Assembly: GCF_001676055.1 (NCBI RefSeq)
Contig: NZ_LZEX01000044.1
Span: 62,001-126,000, forward strand
Length of the DNA: 64,000 nucleotides
Source of the DNA: Morganella psychrotolerans
GTDB taxonomy: Bacteria > Pseudomonadota > Gammaproteobacteria > Enterobacterales > Enterobacteriaceae
Reading direction: 5' to 3'
Below are positions 9,490-19,207 of this stretch, piece by piece. Each line of letters begins with the position of its first letter. The stretch's first letter is position 1. A program made the translations under genes and the position numbers. A model generated the notes under the pieces. That model had not been told where the DNA came from. It searched no databases and saw only the letters and a program-made list of their open reading frames with translations.

Positions 9490-10788
9490 ATGGCTCAAAC
9501 GGCTCTCCGGACGCTGAACCGGCAGGATTACAAAACGCTCTCTCTCGCAGCTCTGGGCGGCGCACTCGAATTCTACGATTTCATCATCTTTATCTTTTTT
9601 GCGGTTACCATCGGGCAATTATTCTTTCCGCCGGACATTCCCGGCTGGCTGGTACAGTTGCAAACCTTCGGAATTTTTGCCGCCGGTTATCTGGTGCGCC
9701 CGCTGGGTGGCATTGTGATGGCGCATTTCGGCGATCTTGTCGGGCGCAAAAAGATGTTCTCTCTCAGTATTCTGCTGATGGCGGTGCCGACGCTCTGTAT
9801 CGGCCTGCTGCCGACCTATGAAACCATTGGTATTGCCGCCCCGGTACTGCTTCTGCTGATGCGGATTATGCAGGGTGCGGCTATCGGCGGGGAAGTTCCC
9901 GGGGCGTGGGTATTTGTCTCCGAACACGTACCAAAGCACCGCATTGGTATTGCCTGCGGCACGCTGACCGCCGGGCTGACGGTCGGGATCCTCCTCGGCT
10001 CTCTGGTGGCGATGATGATAGCGACGCAGCTTACTGACACGCAGCAACTGAGCTGGGGCTGGCGTGTACCCTTTTTCCTCGGCGGTATTTTTGGGTTTGT
10101 CGCACTCTATTTACGCCGCTGGTTAGCGGAAACGCCGGTCTTTCAGGAAATGCAGAAACAGAAAGCATTAGCGAAAGAATTGCCGCTGAAAACCGTGATT
10201 GCGGATCACCGGGAAGCAATCGTTATCTCAATGCTGCTGACGTGGCTGCTGTCTGCCGGTGTGGTGGTGGTGATCCTGCTGACGCCTGCATACTTGCAGA
10301 CAGAATTCGGGCTGGCAAAAGCGGTGGTTTCAGTCGCCAATATGACCGCGATCCTCGCATTATGTGCCGGTTGCCTGGTTGCCGGATTCTTATGTGACAA
10401 ACTGGGCGCCGCGTTTGTTTTTATTGGCGGCAGTATTCTGCTGGCGGCATGTACGGGCTATTTTTATCTGACTGCCGGTGACCCGGGAACACCACTGTCA
10501 CTGACTTACGGGCTGGCGGGGTTCAGTGTCGGCGTTGTTGGCGCGGTACCGTTTGTTCTGGTTAACAGCTACCCGGCTGAAATCCGCTTCAGCGGCATTT
10601 CATTTTCCTATAATGTTTCTTACGCCATTTTTGGCGGACTGACGCCTGTTGTGGTGACGCTCTTTCTGAAATGGACGCCTCTTGCACCTGCTTATTATAT
10701 GGCGGGATTGTCACTGATTGGTTTATTCACGGGGCTTTATATGCGCAAAGCCACAGTATACCGGCGGATGGTGGTGCTTAGTTCCTGA
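9490..10788 (+). CDS. MHS-family major facilitator transporter
   Basis: The 432-residue membrane protein has about 12 hydrophobic segments. It shows the MFS motif between helices 2 and 3, GDLVGRKKMFSLSI (about 82-95), and the early GGALEFYDFIIF and RIMQGAAIGGEVPGA motifs typical of the metabolite:H+ symporter group (ProP, ShiA, KgtP, citrate carriers). The substrate cannot be told from the sequence. It stands where satP (yaaH) lies in E. coli but is unrelated to that small acetate transporter. The ATG has a GGAAAGGTG Shine-Dalgarno sequence. The TGA stop overlaps the first base of an ERIC element. Confidence 0.85.
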   Translation: MAQTALRTLNRQDYKTLSLAALGGALEFYDFIIFIFFAVTIGQLFFPPDIPGWLVQLQTFGIFAAGYLVRPLGGIVMAHFGDLVGRKKMFSLSILLMAVPTLCIGLLPTYETIGIAAPVLLLLMRIMQGAAIGGEVPGAWVFVSEHVPKHRIGIACGTLTAGLTVGILLGSLVAMMIATQLTDTQQLSWGWRVPFFLGGIFGFVALYLRRWLAETPVFQEMQKQKALAKELPLKTVIADHREAIVISMLLTWLLSAGVVVVILLTPAYLQTEFGLAKAVVSVANMTAILALCAGCLVAGFLCDKLGAAFVFIGGSILLAACTGYFYLTAGDPGTPLSLTYGLAGFSVGVVGAVPFVLVNSYPAEIRFSGISFSYNVSYAIFGGLTPVVVTLFLKWTPLAPAYYMAGLSLIGLFTGLYMRKATVYRRMVVLSS

Positions 10789-10870
10789 TACTCGTCATAC
10801 TTCAGGATGCCTGGGTGTTGACGGTCGGAGCTTGTCGCCTGCAGGCATCCCGAATTATTTAGAGTATATA
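10788..10870. repeat. ERIC element, shortened, overlapping the stop of the transporter gene
   Basis: An 83-bp ERIC derivative with ends ATACTCGTCATACTTCAGGA and CCGAATTATTTAGAGTATAT. It starts at the last base of the preceding stop codon and shares its terminal TATA (10867-10870) with the next element. Confidence 0.85.
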
Positions 10871-10997
10871 CCTTTTATTATTCATTCAAATTGCAGGTTC
10901 GTTGGTGGCATGAAGCCCGCCGGGTCACATACTGATGTATGCTCCCCGGCGGTCGGAGCTTGTCGCCTGCAGGCATCCCGAATTATTTAGCGTATAT
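10867..10997. repeat. Full-length ERIC element with mixed ends
   Basis: About 131 bp. The left end (TTATTCATTCAAATTGCAGG) is of the same type as the 45177 copy, the right end (GAATTATTTAGCGTATA) is the classical ERIC end. The core holds the arms CCGCCGGGTCACATACTGAT and ATGTATGCTCCCCGGCGG, corresponding to the ERIC primer region. Confidence 0.85.
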
Positions 10998-11081
10998 GCT
11001 GCAATGACAACACGGTTATTGCGGCATTTTTCAGCAATTGATCATTTTCTTTTAAAAAATCTGTTTTTTTTCTGTTTTACC

Positions 11082-11109
11082 CTTGATGAATACATTTATG
11101 ACCCCATCT
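11082..11109 (+). promoter_or_regulatory. Sigma-32 (heat-shock) promoter P1 of dnaK
   Basis: CTTGATG (11082-11088), 13 bp, then CCCCATCT (11102-11109) fits the sigma-32 consensus (CTTGAAA-N11-15-CCCCATNT) and closely resembles E. coli dnaK P1. It lies about 175 bp upstream of dnaK. The gap 10998-11081 has AT-rich DNA without a gene. Confidence 0.9.
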
Positions 11110-11210
11110 AGTTGTCATCGGAAACTGAATCTCAGTTGAATTTCTTTTAGCGTTGCGGATGTCCTGTACCGTCAGGGGAGAATCCGGGTCCGGGATGGCG
11201 AAAATTTTTT

Positions 11211-11238
11211 CTTGAAAAGTGAAAATCGAACCTCATAT
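11211..11238 (+). promoter_or_regulatory. Second sigma-32-like promoter of dnaK
   Basis: CTTGAAA (11211-11217), 13 bp, then CCTCATAT (11231-11238): a perfect -35 and a -10 with one mismatch, 45 bp before the dnaK ATG. Confidence 0.65.
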
Positions 11239-11282
11239 ATATCGTAGCGTAAGGCAGAACAGAATTATTCGGAGGCGTTTAG

Positions 11283-13205
11283 ATGGGTAAAATTATTGGT
11301 ATCGACTTAGGTACAACTAACTCTTGTGTTGCTGTTATGGATGGCAACAAAGCTCGTGTACTGGAGAATGCGGAAGGCGATCGCACAACACCGTCAATCA
11401 TTGCGTATACCGCCGATGGTGAAATTTTAGTCGGACAGCCGGCAAAACGCCAGGCGGTGACTAACCCGCAAAATACACTGTTTGCTATCAAACGACTGAT
11501 TGGTCGTCGTTTTGATGAAGAAGAAGTCAGCCGTGACATGAATATCATGCCGTACAAAATTGTCGGCGCAGATAACGGTGATGCATGGGTGGAAGCGAAA
11601 GGCCAGAAAATGGCACCACCACAGATTTCAGCTGAAGTGCTGAAAAAAATGAAGAAAACCGCTGAAGACTATCTCGGCGAGCCGGTAACTGAAGCAGTTA
11701 TCACCGTTCCTGCATACTTTAATGACGCACAGCGTCAGGCAACAAAAGACGCAGGGCGAATTGCAGGTCTGGATGTAAAACGTATCATCAACGAACCAAC
11801 GGCAGCAGCGCTGGCTTACGGCCTTGACCGTGAAGTTGGTAACCGCACTATCGCGGTATTTGACCTTGGTGGTGGTACATTCGATATCTCTATCATCGAA
11901 ATCGATGAAGTTGATGGCGAAAAAACCTATGAAGTGCTGGCAACGAACGGTGACACTCACTTAGGTGGTGAAGACTTCGACAGCCGCATGATCAACTATC
12001 TGGTTGAAGAATTTAAGAAAGATCAGGGTATCGATCTGCGTAACGACCCGCTGGCAATGCAGCGTCTGAAAGAAGCGGCTGAGAAAGCAAAAATTGAGCT
12101 TTCTTCCGCGCAGCAGACCGACGTCAACCTGCCGTACATCACGGCGGATGCGTCTGGTCCTAAACACATGAACATTAAAGTGACCCGTGCAAAACTGGAG
12201 TCACTGGTTGAAGACCTGGTTAAGCGTTCTATGGAGCCGGTTAAAGTTGCATTACAGGATGCCGGCCTGTCTGTTGGTGACATCCAGGATGTTATCCTGG
12301 TTGGTGGTCAGACCCGTATGCCGATGGTTCAGAAAACCGTAGCTGATTTCTTCGGTAAAGAGCCACGTAAAGACGTGAACCCGGATGAAGCCGTTGCTGT
12401 TGGTGCGGCAGTTCAGGGTGGTGTGTTAGGCGGCGAAGTGAAAGACGTTCTGCTGCTGGATGTTACTCCGCTGTCACTGGGTATCGAAACCATGGGTGGT
12501 GTGATGACGGCGCTTATCGCCAAAAATACCACTATCCCGACCAAACACAGCCAGGTGTTCTCCACAGCGGAAGATAACCAGTCTGCGGTGACTATCCATG
12601 TGTTACAGGGTGAGCGTAAGCGTTCATCTGATAACAAATCACTGGGTCAGTTTAACTTAGACGGTATCCAGCCGGCACCACGCGGTATGCCGCAGGTTGA
12701 AGTTACATTTGATATTGATGCGGATGGTATCCTGCATGTATCTGCTAAAGATAAAAATAGCGGACGCGAGCAGAACATCACCATCAAAGCCTCTTCCGGT
12801 CTGAATGAAGAAGAGATCCAGCAAATGGTTCGTGATGCTGAAGCTAACGCCGAAGCTGACCGTAAGTTTGAAGAGCTGGTACAGGTTCGTAACCAGGCAG
12901 ATCAACTGGTTCACGCAACCCGCAAACAGATTGAAGAAGCAGGCGACAAACTGCCGGGCGACGATAAAGTTAAAATCGAGCAGGCACTGAGTGAGCTGGA
13001 AATCGCAGTTAAAGGCGAAGATAAAGCCGCTATTGAAGAGAAAACCAAAGCGCTGATCGACGCGTCTGCCAAGCTGATGGAAATGGCTCAGCAGCAGGCT
13101 CAGGCAGGTGCTGCGGGTGCTGACGCCGCGCAGGATGCCGGTCAGAACGATGATGTTGTCGATGCTGAATTCGAAGAAGTTGATGATAGCAAAGACAAAA
13201 AATAA
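11283..13205 (+). CDS. dnaK: Molecular chaperone DnaK (Hsp70)
   Basis: The 640-residue chaperone opens [20 protein letters not shown], with the phosphate-1 loop at residues 6-14. The ATPase domain runs to about 385 with [18 protein letters not shown] near 190-207. A linker [18 protein letters not shown] leads into the substrate domain (about 390-605). The C terminus is acidic ([12 protein letters not shown]), as expected for the family. It refolds and protects proteins by ATP-driven cycles with DnaJ and GrpE. A GGAGG Shine-Dalgarno sequence precedes the ATG, and two sigma-32-type promoters lie upstream. It forms an operon with dnaJ. Confidence 0.99.
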   Translation: MGKIIGIDLGTTNSCVAVMDGNKARVLENAEGDRTTPSIIAYTADGEILVGQPAKRQAVTNPQNTLFAIKRLIGRRFDEEEVSRDMNIMPYKIVGADNGDAWVEAKGQKMAPPQISAEVLKKMKKTAEDYLGEPVTEAVITVPAYFNDAQRQATKDAGRIAGLDVKRIINEPTAAALAYGLDREVGNRTIAVFDLGGGTFDISIIEIDEVDGEKTYEVLATNGDTHLGGEDFDSRMINYLVEEFKKDQGIDLRNDPLAMQRLKEAAEKAKIELSSAQQTDVNLPYITADASGPKHMNIKVTRAKLESLVEDLVKRSMEPVKVALQDAGLSVGDIQDVILVGGQTRMPMVQKTVADFFGKEPRKDVNPDEAVAVGAAVQGGVLGGEVKDVLLLDVTPLSLGIETMGGVMTALIAKNTTIPTKHSQVFSTAEDNQSAVTIHVLQGERKRSSDNKSLGQFNLDGIQPAPRGMPQVEVTFDIDADGILHVSAKDKNSGREQNITIKASSGLNEEEIQQMVRDAEANAEADRKFEELVQVRNQADQLVHATRKQIEEAGDKLPGDDKVKIEQALSELEIAVKGEDKAAIEEKTKALIDASAKLMEMAQQQAQAGAAGADAAQDAGQNDDVVDAEFEEVDDSKDKK

Positions 13206-13252
13206 GGCCCTTAGCGGGCGCGGTGATGGACAAGACTAATCACTGAAAACCC

Positions 13253-13283
13253 ACACGGGCGTTGAGGAAACTCTGCGCCCGTG
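13253..13283 (+). other. Intercistronic hairpin between dnaK and dnaJ
   Basis: A 9-bp stem ACACGGGCG (13253-13261) with CGCCCGTGT (13275-13283) and a 13-nt loop, not followed by a T-run. It is probably an RNA-stability or processing element that lets dnaK and dnaJ be expressed at different levels; that role is inferred. Confidence 0.6.
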
Positions 13284-13309
13284 TGCGTGTGTGTTAAGGG
13301 ACAAAACGG

Positions 13310-14446
13310 ATGGCAAAAAAAGATTACTACGAGGTGTTGGGCGTCTCTAAATCAGCAGATGAAAAAGAGATTAAAAAAGCCTATAAGCGCCTTGCAATGA
13401 AATACCACCCTGATCGTAATCAGGGCGATAAAGACGCAGAAGAGCAATTTAAAGAAGTCAAAGAAGCTTACGAAATTCTCATCGACAGCCAAAAGCGTGC
13501 TGCGTATGACCAGTATGGTCATGCCGCATTTGAACAAGGCGGAATGGGCGGCGGCGGACAAGGTGGTTTCGGCGGCGCTGATTTCGGTGATATTTTTGGT
13601 GACGTCTTCGGTGATATTTTCGGTGGCGGACGCCGTCAGCAGCGCGCATCGCGCGGAGCCGACCTGCGTTACAGCATAGAGCTGACACTGGAAGAAGCGG
13701 TTCGTGGTGTGACCAAAGAGATCCGTATTCCGACGCTGGAAACCTGTGATAAATGCCACGGCAGCGGCGCGAAAGAAGGCACTGACCCACAAACGTGCCC
13801 GACCTGTCATGGTATGGGTCAGGTGCAGATGCGCCAGGGGTTCTTTGCGGTTCAGCAGGCGTGCCCGACGTGTCAGGGACGCGGTCAGATCATCAAAGAT
13901 CCGTGCAACAAATGTCATGGTCATGGTCGTGTTGAGCGCTATAAAACCTTGTCAGTCAAAATTCCGGCAGGGATGGACAGCGGCGACCGTATCCGTCTGA
14001 CCGGTGAAGGCGAAGCAGGCGAAATGGGGGCACCGGCGGGCGATCTGTACGTTGAAGTCCACGTTCGCCAGCACAATATCTTTGAGCGCGAAGGCAGCAA
14101 CCTCTATTGTGAAGTGCCGATTGGTTTTTCCGTTGCAGCACTGGGCGGCGAAATCGAAGTGCCGACACTGGACGGGCGCGTTAAGCTCAAAATACCGGCT
14201 GAAACCCAGACCGGGAAGCAGTTCCGCATGAAAGGCAAAGGTGTTAAACCGGCGCGCGGCGGAATGCAGGGCGATCTGATGTGCCGTGTTGTGGTTGAAA
14301 CGCCGGTTAAACTGAGCGAAAAACAGAAAGAACTGTTACGTGAGTTCGGTGAATCGGTGGAAGGCCAGAGTGGTCACAACAACAGCCCGAAAGCAAAACG
14401 CTTCCTCGACGGGGTGAAAAAATTCTTTGATGATCTGACGAAGTAA
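13310..14446 (+). CDS. dnaJ: Co-chaperone DnaJ (Hsp40)
   Basis: The 378-residue protein has a J domain (1-70) with the HPD triad at 33-35, a Gly/Phe-rich linker (about 75-115), a zinc domain with four CxxCxGxG repeats (about 145-210), and the C-terminal substrate-binding domains. It stimulates the DnaK ATPase and delivers substrates. It lies 104 bp after dnaK with a hairpin between, and ends in a strong terminator at 14468-14502. Confidence 0.99.
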   Translation: MAKKDYYEVLGVSKSADEKEIKKAYKRLAMKYHPDRNQGDKDAEEQFKEVKEAYEILIDSQKRAAYDQYGHAAFEQGGMGGGGQGGFGGADFGDIFGDVFGDIFGGGRRQQRASRGADLRYSIELTLEEAVRGVTKEIRIPTLETCDKCHGSGAKEGTDPQTCPTCHGMGQVQMRQGFFAVQQACPTCQGRGQIIKDPCNKCHGHGRVERYKTLSVKIPAGMDSGDRIRLTGEGEAGEMGAPAGDLYVEVHVRQHNIFEREGSNLYCEVPIGFSVAALGGEIEVPTLDGRVKLKIPAETQTGKQFRMKGKGVKPARGGMQGDLMCRVVVETPVKLSEKQKELLREFGESVEGQSGHNNSPKAKRFLDGVKKFFDDLTK

Positions 14447-14467
14447 GTCAGATTCCGATAAGAACTG

Positions 14468-14502
14468 AACCGGCCGGAATATTATTTCCGGCCGGTTTTT
14501 TT
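14468..14502 (+). terminator. Terminator of dnaK-dnaJ
   Basis: A 12-bp perfect stem (14468-14479 with 14486-14497, AACCGGCCGGAA/TTCCGGCCGGTT) followed by seven T. Confidence 0.92.
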
Positions 14503-14573
14503 GTGCGCTTTATAAAAGTTGTTTTATCCCGTTTCGTTACTGTTCCCTCTGTGATCATCATGAGGGTAACGAA

Positions 14574-15218
14574 ATGAATAATATTACGCAGTCACCTGCA
14601 ATCGTGCAGGATGTTTCTGTCACACGATTTATCAGCAGTACCGCAGGATGTGAAAATAACAATCTGATCGGACTATTAGTGTTTGGTGTACAAAATACCT
14701 CAGAAATACTGTTCAGGTGTGATGCAACACAAGCGGCATTGATAGGGGCGGGGAATGTATCTGTACTGACAGAGCTGGCAGATATTGATATGACGCTTAT
14801 CGATACTGCGCCATTAACGTATCTTTCAGCATATATCAGTCTGGTGAATCTTCAGTCGGTATTACCGGAGAACAGTTATCTGATAAAAATTCAGAATAAT
14901 TGTGAACAGGCGATACAGCAGCAAAATGCGGAACAACACTCAGCGACATTCAACACGTACCTGGCTGCGGGAGATATAGCGGCGACGGCAAACAGGGATC
15001 TTAATGAAGCGGTTCAGGCCGCCGGGAAAAATGAGCAGCCGGCATTAGCTGATATGCTGATACAGCTGAAATTTTATAAAGACCAAATCACCGGACAGGA
15101 ACAAAAACCGGTGATTAACAGGGCAAAACCTTTTATTAAAACCCCTGTTGAGATAAGGCCCGGAGAGATTGATTTTAAGACACTGGCCGGGCTGTACGGG
15201 CAGGAGAGTAAGCGCTAG
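14574..15218 (+). CDS. Uncharacterised 214-residue protein
   Basis: I do not recognise this family. The frame starts ATG after a GAGGGTAACGAA ribosome site, which supports real translation. The protein begins [19 protein letters not shown], has no signal peptide and no long membrane segment, a moderately hydrophobic middle (about 60-105, including [18 protein letters not shown]), then a polar Gln/Asn/Glu-rich stretch (about 108-160) and a Lys/Pro-rich end. Its base composition is more AT-rich than dnaJ beside it, which may point to later acquisition. It occupies the dnaJ-nhaA gap, an accessory spot in E. coli. Its stop shares the four bases CTAG with the stop of the convergent transporter gene. 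Confidence 0.7.
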   Translation: MNNITQSPAIVQDVSVTRFISSTAGCENNNLIGLLVFGVQNTSEILFRCDATQAALIGAGNVSVLTELADIDMTLIDTAPLTYLSAYISLVNLQSVLPENSYLIKIQNNCEQAIQQQNAEQHSATFNTYLAAGDIAATANRDLNEAVQAAGKNEQPALADMLIQLKFYKDQITGQEQKPVINRAKPFIKTPVEIRPGEIDFKTLAGLYGQESKR

Positions 15219-16057
15219 CTTCCCAGTTTTATCACAATAACGCCTGCGACAATGATACAGGCGGCAACTATCCGCGCCTGTGTCAGTCGTTCTTTCAGGA
15301 AAAAAGCAGAAATCAGTAAGGCAAACAGTACGCTGGTTTCCCGCAATGAAGCGACAATCATAATCGGTGCTTGCCCCATTGCCCAAATCACGATGCCGTA
15401 ACTGAATATCTGCAATATGCCGCCGGTAAGCCCGGGCTTGCTGTAGCGCAAAAAGTTTCGCGTAAAATTATGGCGGTAGCGGGCAAATCCTAATATCAGC
15501 ATCACACATCCGTTTAATGCAAACAGCCAGAAAATATAGGTCAGGGGATCTGAACTGCTGCGTGCCCCGAAACCATCGGAAAGGGTATAACAGGCGGTAA
15601 AAAAGGCCGTAATAATGGCATAAACCAGCCCGGTGCGGGCATGTGACGGTGAGCGACGGTTGAAAGCAAGCAGGATAACACCGGATACAATCAGCATAAT
15701 ACCGGCAAATGAGAGCCACGCCAGGTGCTCACCAAACAACGTGATGGCAAAAAGCGTGGTCAGTAAGGGCGCACACCCGCGTGAGACAGGATAAATCTGG
15801 CTGAGATCCCCGCGCGCATACGCCCGGCTCAGGCAGACAGCATAACCGATATGAAACAGTGCGGAGAGTACCAGCCATTTCAGTGTCGCGGCATCGGGCA
15901 ATCCTAACCAGAACAGGGCGGGAACAGACACCAGACCTGAATAAATCGTCATGACGGCGATGCCGAGAAACCTGTCCTGACCAAATTTTATCACCGCATT
16001 CCAGCTTGCGTGGAAAATGGCGGCAAACAGAACGGCAATAAACAGCGTGGCGGACAT
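15215..16057 (-). CDS. EamA/DMT-family transporter
   Basis: The 280-residue protein has about ten hydrophobic segments arranged as two EamA repeats, the plan of the drug/metabolite transporter superfamily (about 300 residues). It starts [20 protein letters not shown] and ends [20 protein letters not shown] plus a short tail. The substrate is unknown; relatives export amino acids or metabolites, but no specific assignment is possible. It converges with the orphan gene at 14574-15218 and overlaps it by 4 bp. The 282-bp gap to nhaA is AT-rich and probably holds both promoters. Confidence 0.85.
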   Translation of the reverse strand: MSATLFIAVLFAAIFHASWNAVIKFGQDRFLGIAVMTIYSGLVSVPALFWLGLPDAATLKWLVLSALFHIGYAVCLSRAYARGDLSQIYPVSRGCAPLLTTLFAITLFGEHLAWLSFAGIMLIVSGVILLAFNRRSPSHARTGLVYAIITAFFTACYTLSDGFGARSSSDPLTYIFWLFALNGCVMLILGFARYRHNFTRNFLRYSKPGLTGGILQIFSYGIVIWAMGQAPIMIVASLRETSVLFALLISAFFLKERLTQARIVAACIIVAGVIVIKLGS

Positions 16058-16339
16058 AAAACAACCTGTTTCTATTCAGGGTAAGAGTGGTTTGATATTA
16101 AAATATCAGCCAATGCGATGAATAAAAAGCTATTCATCACTATCATTACGTGTTTATTTAATGTTAATTAATATTTTTATTTAAGATTATTCTGTGATGC
16201 AAATATCATTTGAATCGAAAAAACCGATGTTTATATGATAAATAATCTACTTTTTTCGAGCTAATAGTTCGCATAGTATTAACGTCAATAATATTAGTGT
16301 CGATCGTGTAAACATCGGCTATGTGAGCGGAGTTAAATT

Positions 16340-17518
16340 ATGACAGCAATTATCCGACAGTTCTTAAAACTTGAAGCCGCGGGTGGCATACTGCTGATTA
16401 TTGCAGCTCTGGTTGCATTAATAATGGCGAATACGCCGTTATCGGTCGTGTATCAGCAGTTCCTTGATATTCCGGTTGCCGTGAAATTTTCCGCACTGGA
16501 AATTGATAAGCCATTGTTATTATGGATTAACGATGCTCTGATGGCGATATTTTTTCTCGTCGTCGGGCTGGAAGTTAAGCGGGAGCTGATGGTCGGCTCT
16601 CTGGCCGGACGCGACAAAGCGATGTTTCCGGCGATTGCCGCACTTGGCGGCATGGTTGCCCCTGCGCTGGTGTATCTTTTGTTCAACGGGACTGATCCCG
16701 CAGCCAGTCAGGGCTGGGCAATACCGGCGGCAACCGACATCGCTTTTGCACTCGGTGTTATGGCACTGCTGGGCAAGCGGGTACCGACAGAACTGAAAGT
16801 CTTTCTGCTGGCGCTGGCAATCATTGATGACCTTGGTGTCATTGTGATTATTGCCTTATTTTATACCAAAACGGTATCGCTCACGGCATTGCTGTTGGCA
16901 GCATTAATGGTTGTGGTGCTGTGCCTGATGAACTGGCGCAATGTTAACAATACCGCGGCGCATATGGTTGCGGGACTGATATTATGGGTCTGTATTCTGA
17001 AATCTGGTGTCCACGCCACGCTGGCCGGGGTGATTGTCGGGTTCCTTATCCCGCTGCGCAGCAAAGATGGTACACACTCTCCGTCTGAAGAGCTGGAGCA
17101 TGTTATGCATCCGTGGGTGGCGTATCTTATCCTGCCGCTGTTTGCGTTTGCGAATGCGGGCGTCAACGTACAGGGCATTTCAATGGATGCATTGACGGGA
17201 GCATTGCCGCTGGGAATATTACTCGGATTATTTATCGGTAAACCGCTGGGGATTTTCACGGCGTGTCTGATTTCGGTAAAACTGGGCTTTGCAAAATTGC
17301 CGGAGAGGATTACTCTTAACCATATATTTGCGGTATCAGTGTTGTGCGGGATCGGTTTTACTATGTCAATCTTTATCGCGGGACTGGCATTTGACGGACT
17401 ACCGGAAGCGTTTAACACCTACTCTAAGTTGGGAATTCTGATTGGTTCCACAATGGCGGCGGTCACCGGGTTATTTTTACTGCACTCAGTGTTACCGAAG
17501 AAAACTGTCCGGCGGTAA
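16340..17518 (+). CDS. nhaA: Na+/H+ antiporter NhaA
   Basis: The 392-residue inner-membrane protein (E. coli 388) extrudes Na+ or Li+ in exchange for protons at alkaline pH. The ion-binding pair Asp163-Asp164 is in [17 protein letters not shown], and Asp133 is in [11 protein letters not shown]. It is followed 75 bp later by its activator gene nhaR, as in E. coli. A CG-rich inverted repeat (17525-17548) without a T-run lies after the stop. Activation by NhaR with sodium is expected from E. coli; no operator was defined here. Confidence 0.98.
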   Translation: MTAIIRQFLKLEAAGGILLIIAALVALIMANTPLSVVYQQFLDIPVAVKFSALEIDKPLLLWINDALMAIFFLVVGLEVKRELMVGSLAGRDKAMFPAIAALGGMVAPALVYLLFNGTDPAASQGWAIPAATDIAFALGVMALLGKRVPTELKVFLLALAIIDDLGVIVIIALFYTKTVSLTALLLAALMVVVLCLMNWRNVNNTAAHMVAGLILWVCILKSGVHATLAGVIVGFLIPLRSKDGTHSPSEELEHVMHPWVAYLILPLFAFANAGVNVQGISMDALTGALPLGILLGLFIGKPLGIFTACLISVKLGFAKLPERITLNHIFAVSVLCGIGFTMSIFIAGLAFDGLPEAFNTYSKLGILIGSTMAAVTGLFLLHSVLPKKTVRR

Positions 17519-17608
17519 TTGATTATTCACCGGCCTCCCGGCCGGTGAATACAACGGAATTTCCGTGTTAACTATCATAAAAAGATAAGGTACGTGTCGG
17601 GAAAAACT

Positions 17609-18538
17609 ATGCGCGTCTCCCATTTAAACTACAATCACCTCTATTATTTCTGGCATGTCTGCAAAGAAGGCTCAGTGGTAGGTGCGGCAGAAGCCCTGTA
17701 CCTGACACCACAGACCATCACCGGACAAATCAAAGCACTGGAAGAGCGTCTGGACGGCAAGCTGTTTAAACGACAGGGCCGCGGGCTTGTTCCGTCAGAG
17801 CTGGGGCAACTGGTGTTCCGCTATGCGGATAAAATGTTTATGCTCAGCCAGGAAATGCTGGATATTGTCACTTACAGCCGGGAATCCAATCTGTTGTTTG
17901 ATGTCGGCGTCGCTGATGCCCTGTCAAAACGGCTGGTCAGTAAAGTTCTGGAAACAGCGGTTGTGGAGCAGGAACAAATTCATCTGCGCTGTTTTGAATC
18001 TACCCATGAAATGCTGCTCGAACAGCTGAGCCAGCATAAACTGGATATGATTTTGTCTGATTGTCCGGTGGATTCCACTCAGCAGGAAGGGTTGTTTTCG
18101 GTCAAACTGGGTGAGTGCAGTATGAGCTTTTTCTGCCGTCAGCCCGCACCGCAGAAGCCTTTTCCCGCCTGCCTGGAAGAGCGCCGCCTGTTGGTACCCG
18201 GCCGTCGTTCCATGCTGGGGCGTCAGTTGCTGACGTGGATCCGCAATAAAAATCTGGAAGTGGAAATTTTAGGTGAGTTTGATGATGCCGCGCTGATGAA
18301 AGCTTTCGGTATGTATCACAATGCTATTTTTGTGGCGCCGTCACTCTATACCAACGGGATTTTTGCTGACAGTGACATTGTGGAACTGGGCACGGTGGAT
18401 ACCATCAAAGAAGAGTATTACGTGATTTTTGCAGAACGGATGATCCAGCACCCGGCAGTTCAGCGGGTCTGTAATAAGGATTTTTCTGCACTGTTCAGCG
18501 GTTCACAATCGGTTGAGACGGGAATTTTGCTCGATTAG
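17609..18538 (+). CDS. nhaR: LysR-family transcriptional activator NhaR
   Basis: The 309-residue regulator has an N-terminal winged helix (about 4-63: [20 protein letters not shown], then [20 protein letters not shown]) and a C-terminal effector domain. It activates nhaA in response to Na+. The ATG at 17609 gives [15 protein letters not shown], aligning with the E. coli start [19 protein letters not shown] at 17594 in the same frame has an AGATAAGG sequence just upstream but at unusually short spacing, so the start is uncertain by five codons. It converges with rpsT across a shared terminator. Confidence 0.95.
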   Translation: MRVSHLNYNHLYYFWHVCKEGSVVGAAEALYLTPQTITGQIKALEERLDGKLFKRQGRGLVPSELGQLVFRYADKMFMLSQEMLDIVTYSRESNLLFDVGVADALSKRLVSKVLETAVVEQEQIHLRCFESTHEMLLEQLSQHKLDMILSDCPVDSTQQEGLFSVKLGECSMSFFCRQPAPQKPFPACLEERRLLVPGRRSMLGRQLLTWIRNKNLEVEILGEFDDAALMKAFGMYHNAIFVAPSLYTNGIFADSDIVELGTVDTIKEEYYVIFAERMIQHPAVQRVCNKDFSALFSGSQSVETGILLD

Positions 18539-18548
18539 CCAAAAAAAA

Positions 18549-18587
18549 GACATAAAAAAACCGGCAAAAGCCGGTTTTTTTATGTCT
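18549..18587. terminator. Bidirectional terminator between nhaR and rpsT
   Basis: A long inverted repeat with GC core CCGGC-AAAA-GCCGG, flanked by seven A on one side and seven T on the other, continuing outward as AGACAT/ATGTCT. It serves both convergent genes. Confidence 0.9.
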
Positions 18588-18596
18588 GCATACAGA

Positions 18597-18857
18597 TTAC
18601 ATTGCTTTGATCTGAGCAGCCAGGTTTGCCTTATGACGGGCAGCCTTGTTTTTGTGGATCAGGCCTTTAGTAGCGTGACGGTCCACAAGTGGTTGCATAT
18701 CATTAAATGCTTTCTGAGCAGCTTCTTTATCGCCGGTGGCGATAGCAGCGTAAACCTTCTTGATAAAGGTACGCACCATCGAACGACGACCAGCGTTATG
18801 CTGACGACGTTTTTCAGATTGAATGGCGCGTTTCTTAGCTGATTTGATATTAGCCAA
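18597..18857 (-). CDS. rpsT: 30S ribosomal protein S20
   Basis: The 86-residue basic protein binds 16S rRNA early in 30S assembly. The start is a TTG at 18857 giving (M)[20 protein letters not shown], with a GGGAG site upstream. E. coli rpsT also uses UUG, which takes part in its translational autoregulation. An ATG further upstream in frame (18890) would add 11 residues absent from S20 and is rejected. It is transcribed divergently from ribF. Confidence 0.97.
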   Translation of the reverse strand: MANIKSAKKRAIQSEKRRQHNAGRRSMVRTFIKKVYAAIATGDKEAAQKAFNDMQPLVDRHATKGLIHKNKAARHKANLAAQIKAM

Positions 18858-18904
18858 GGTCCAACTCCCAAATATATTCTTCGAGGACAATACAAAGGTG
18901 GAGG

Positions 18905-18933
18905 AATATGCCTGCTCAACTTTATTTTGTCAA
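18905..18933 (-). promoter_or_regulatory. Probable rpsT promoter
   Basis: Minus strand TTGACA (18933-18928), 17 bp, CATATT (18910-18905), about 48 bp before the TTG start. The remainder of the gap to ribF (18934-19207) has no gene and probably holds a second rpsT promoter and the ribF promoter. Confidence 0.7.
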
Positions 18934-19207
18934 TGGATTTGTGCAAATAAGCGTCGTTGTACAGCGACGCAAATGTACGTTGTGATGGGCGGGGATTTTA
19001 TCAGTTTACTCTGCGGGAATACAGTCTTTCCCCCGAAAAAAGTCACGCGACAGACAACATTCTGATGAAAAAAGTGTTTTTCGGTATCCCGGGAGGCGGA
19101 CGTATCGCTTTTCATACAGAGAATTCATGATTCAACCGTAATAGTGGGTTAACCTCACGCGGCGGACAAGGTATAATCGACCTAATTTTGACTGTATTGA
19201 GCCTGCT

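Noticed and set aside
13352-13924. 190-codon open frame on the minus strand inside dnaJ
   Set aside because: It is antisense to a fully conserved gene, its translation is low-complexity and it has no start signals.
17525-17548. Intrinsic terminator after nhaA
   Set aside because: The GC-rich inverted repeat has no T-run; nhaR probably shares the transcript.
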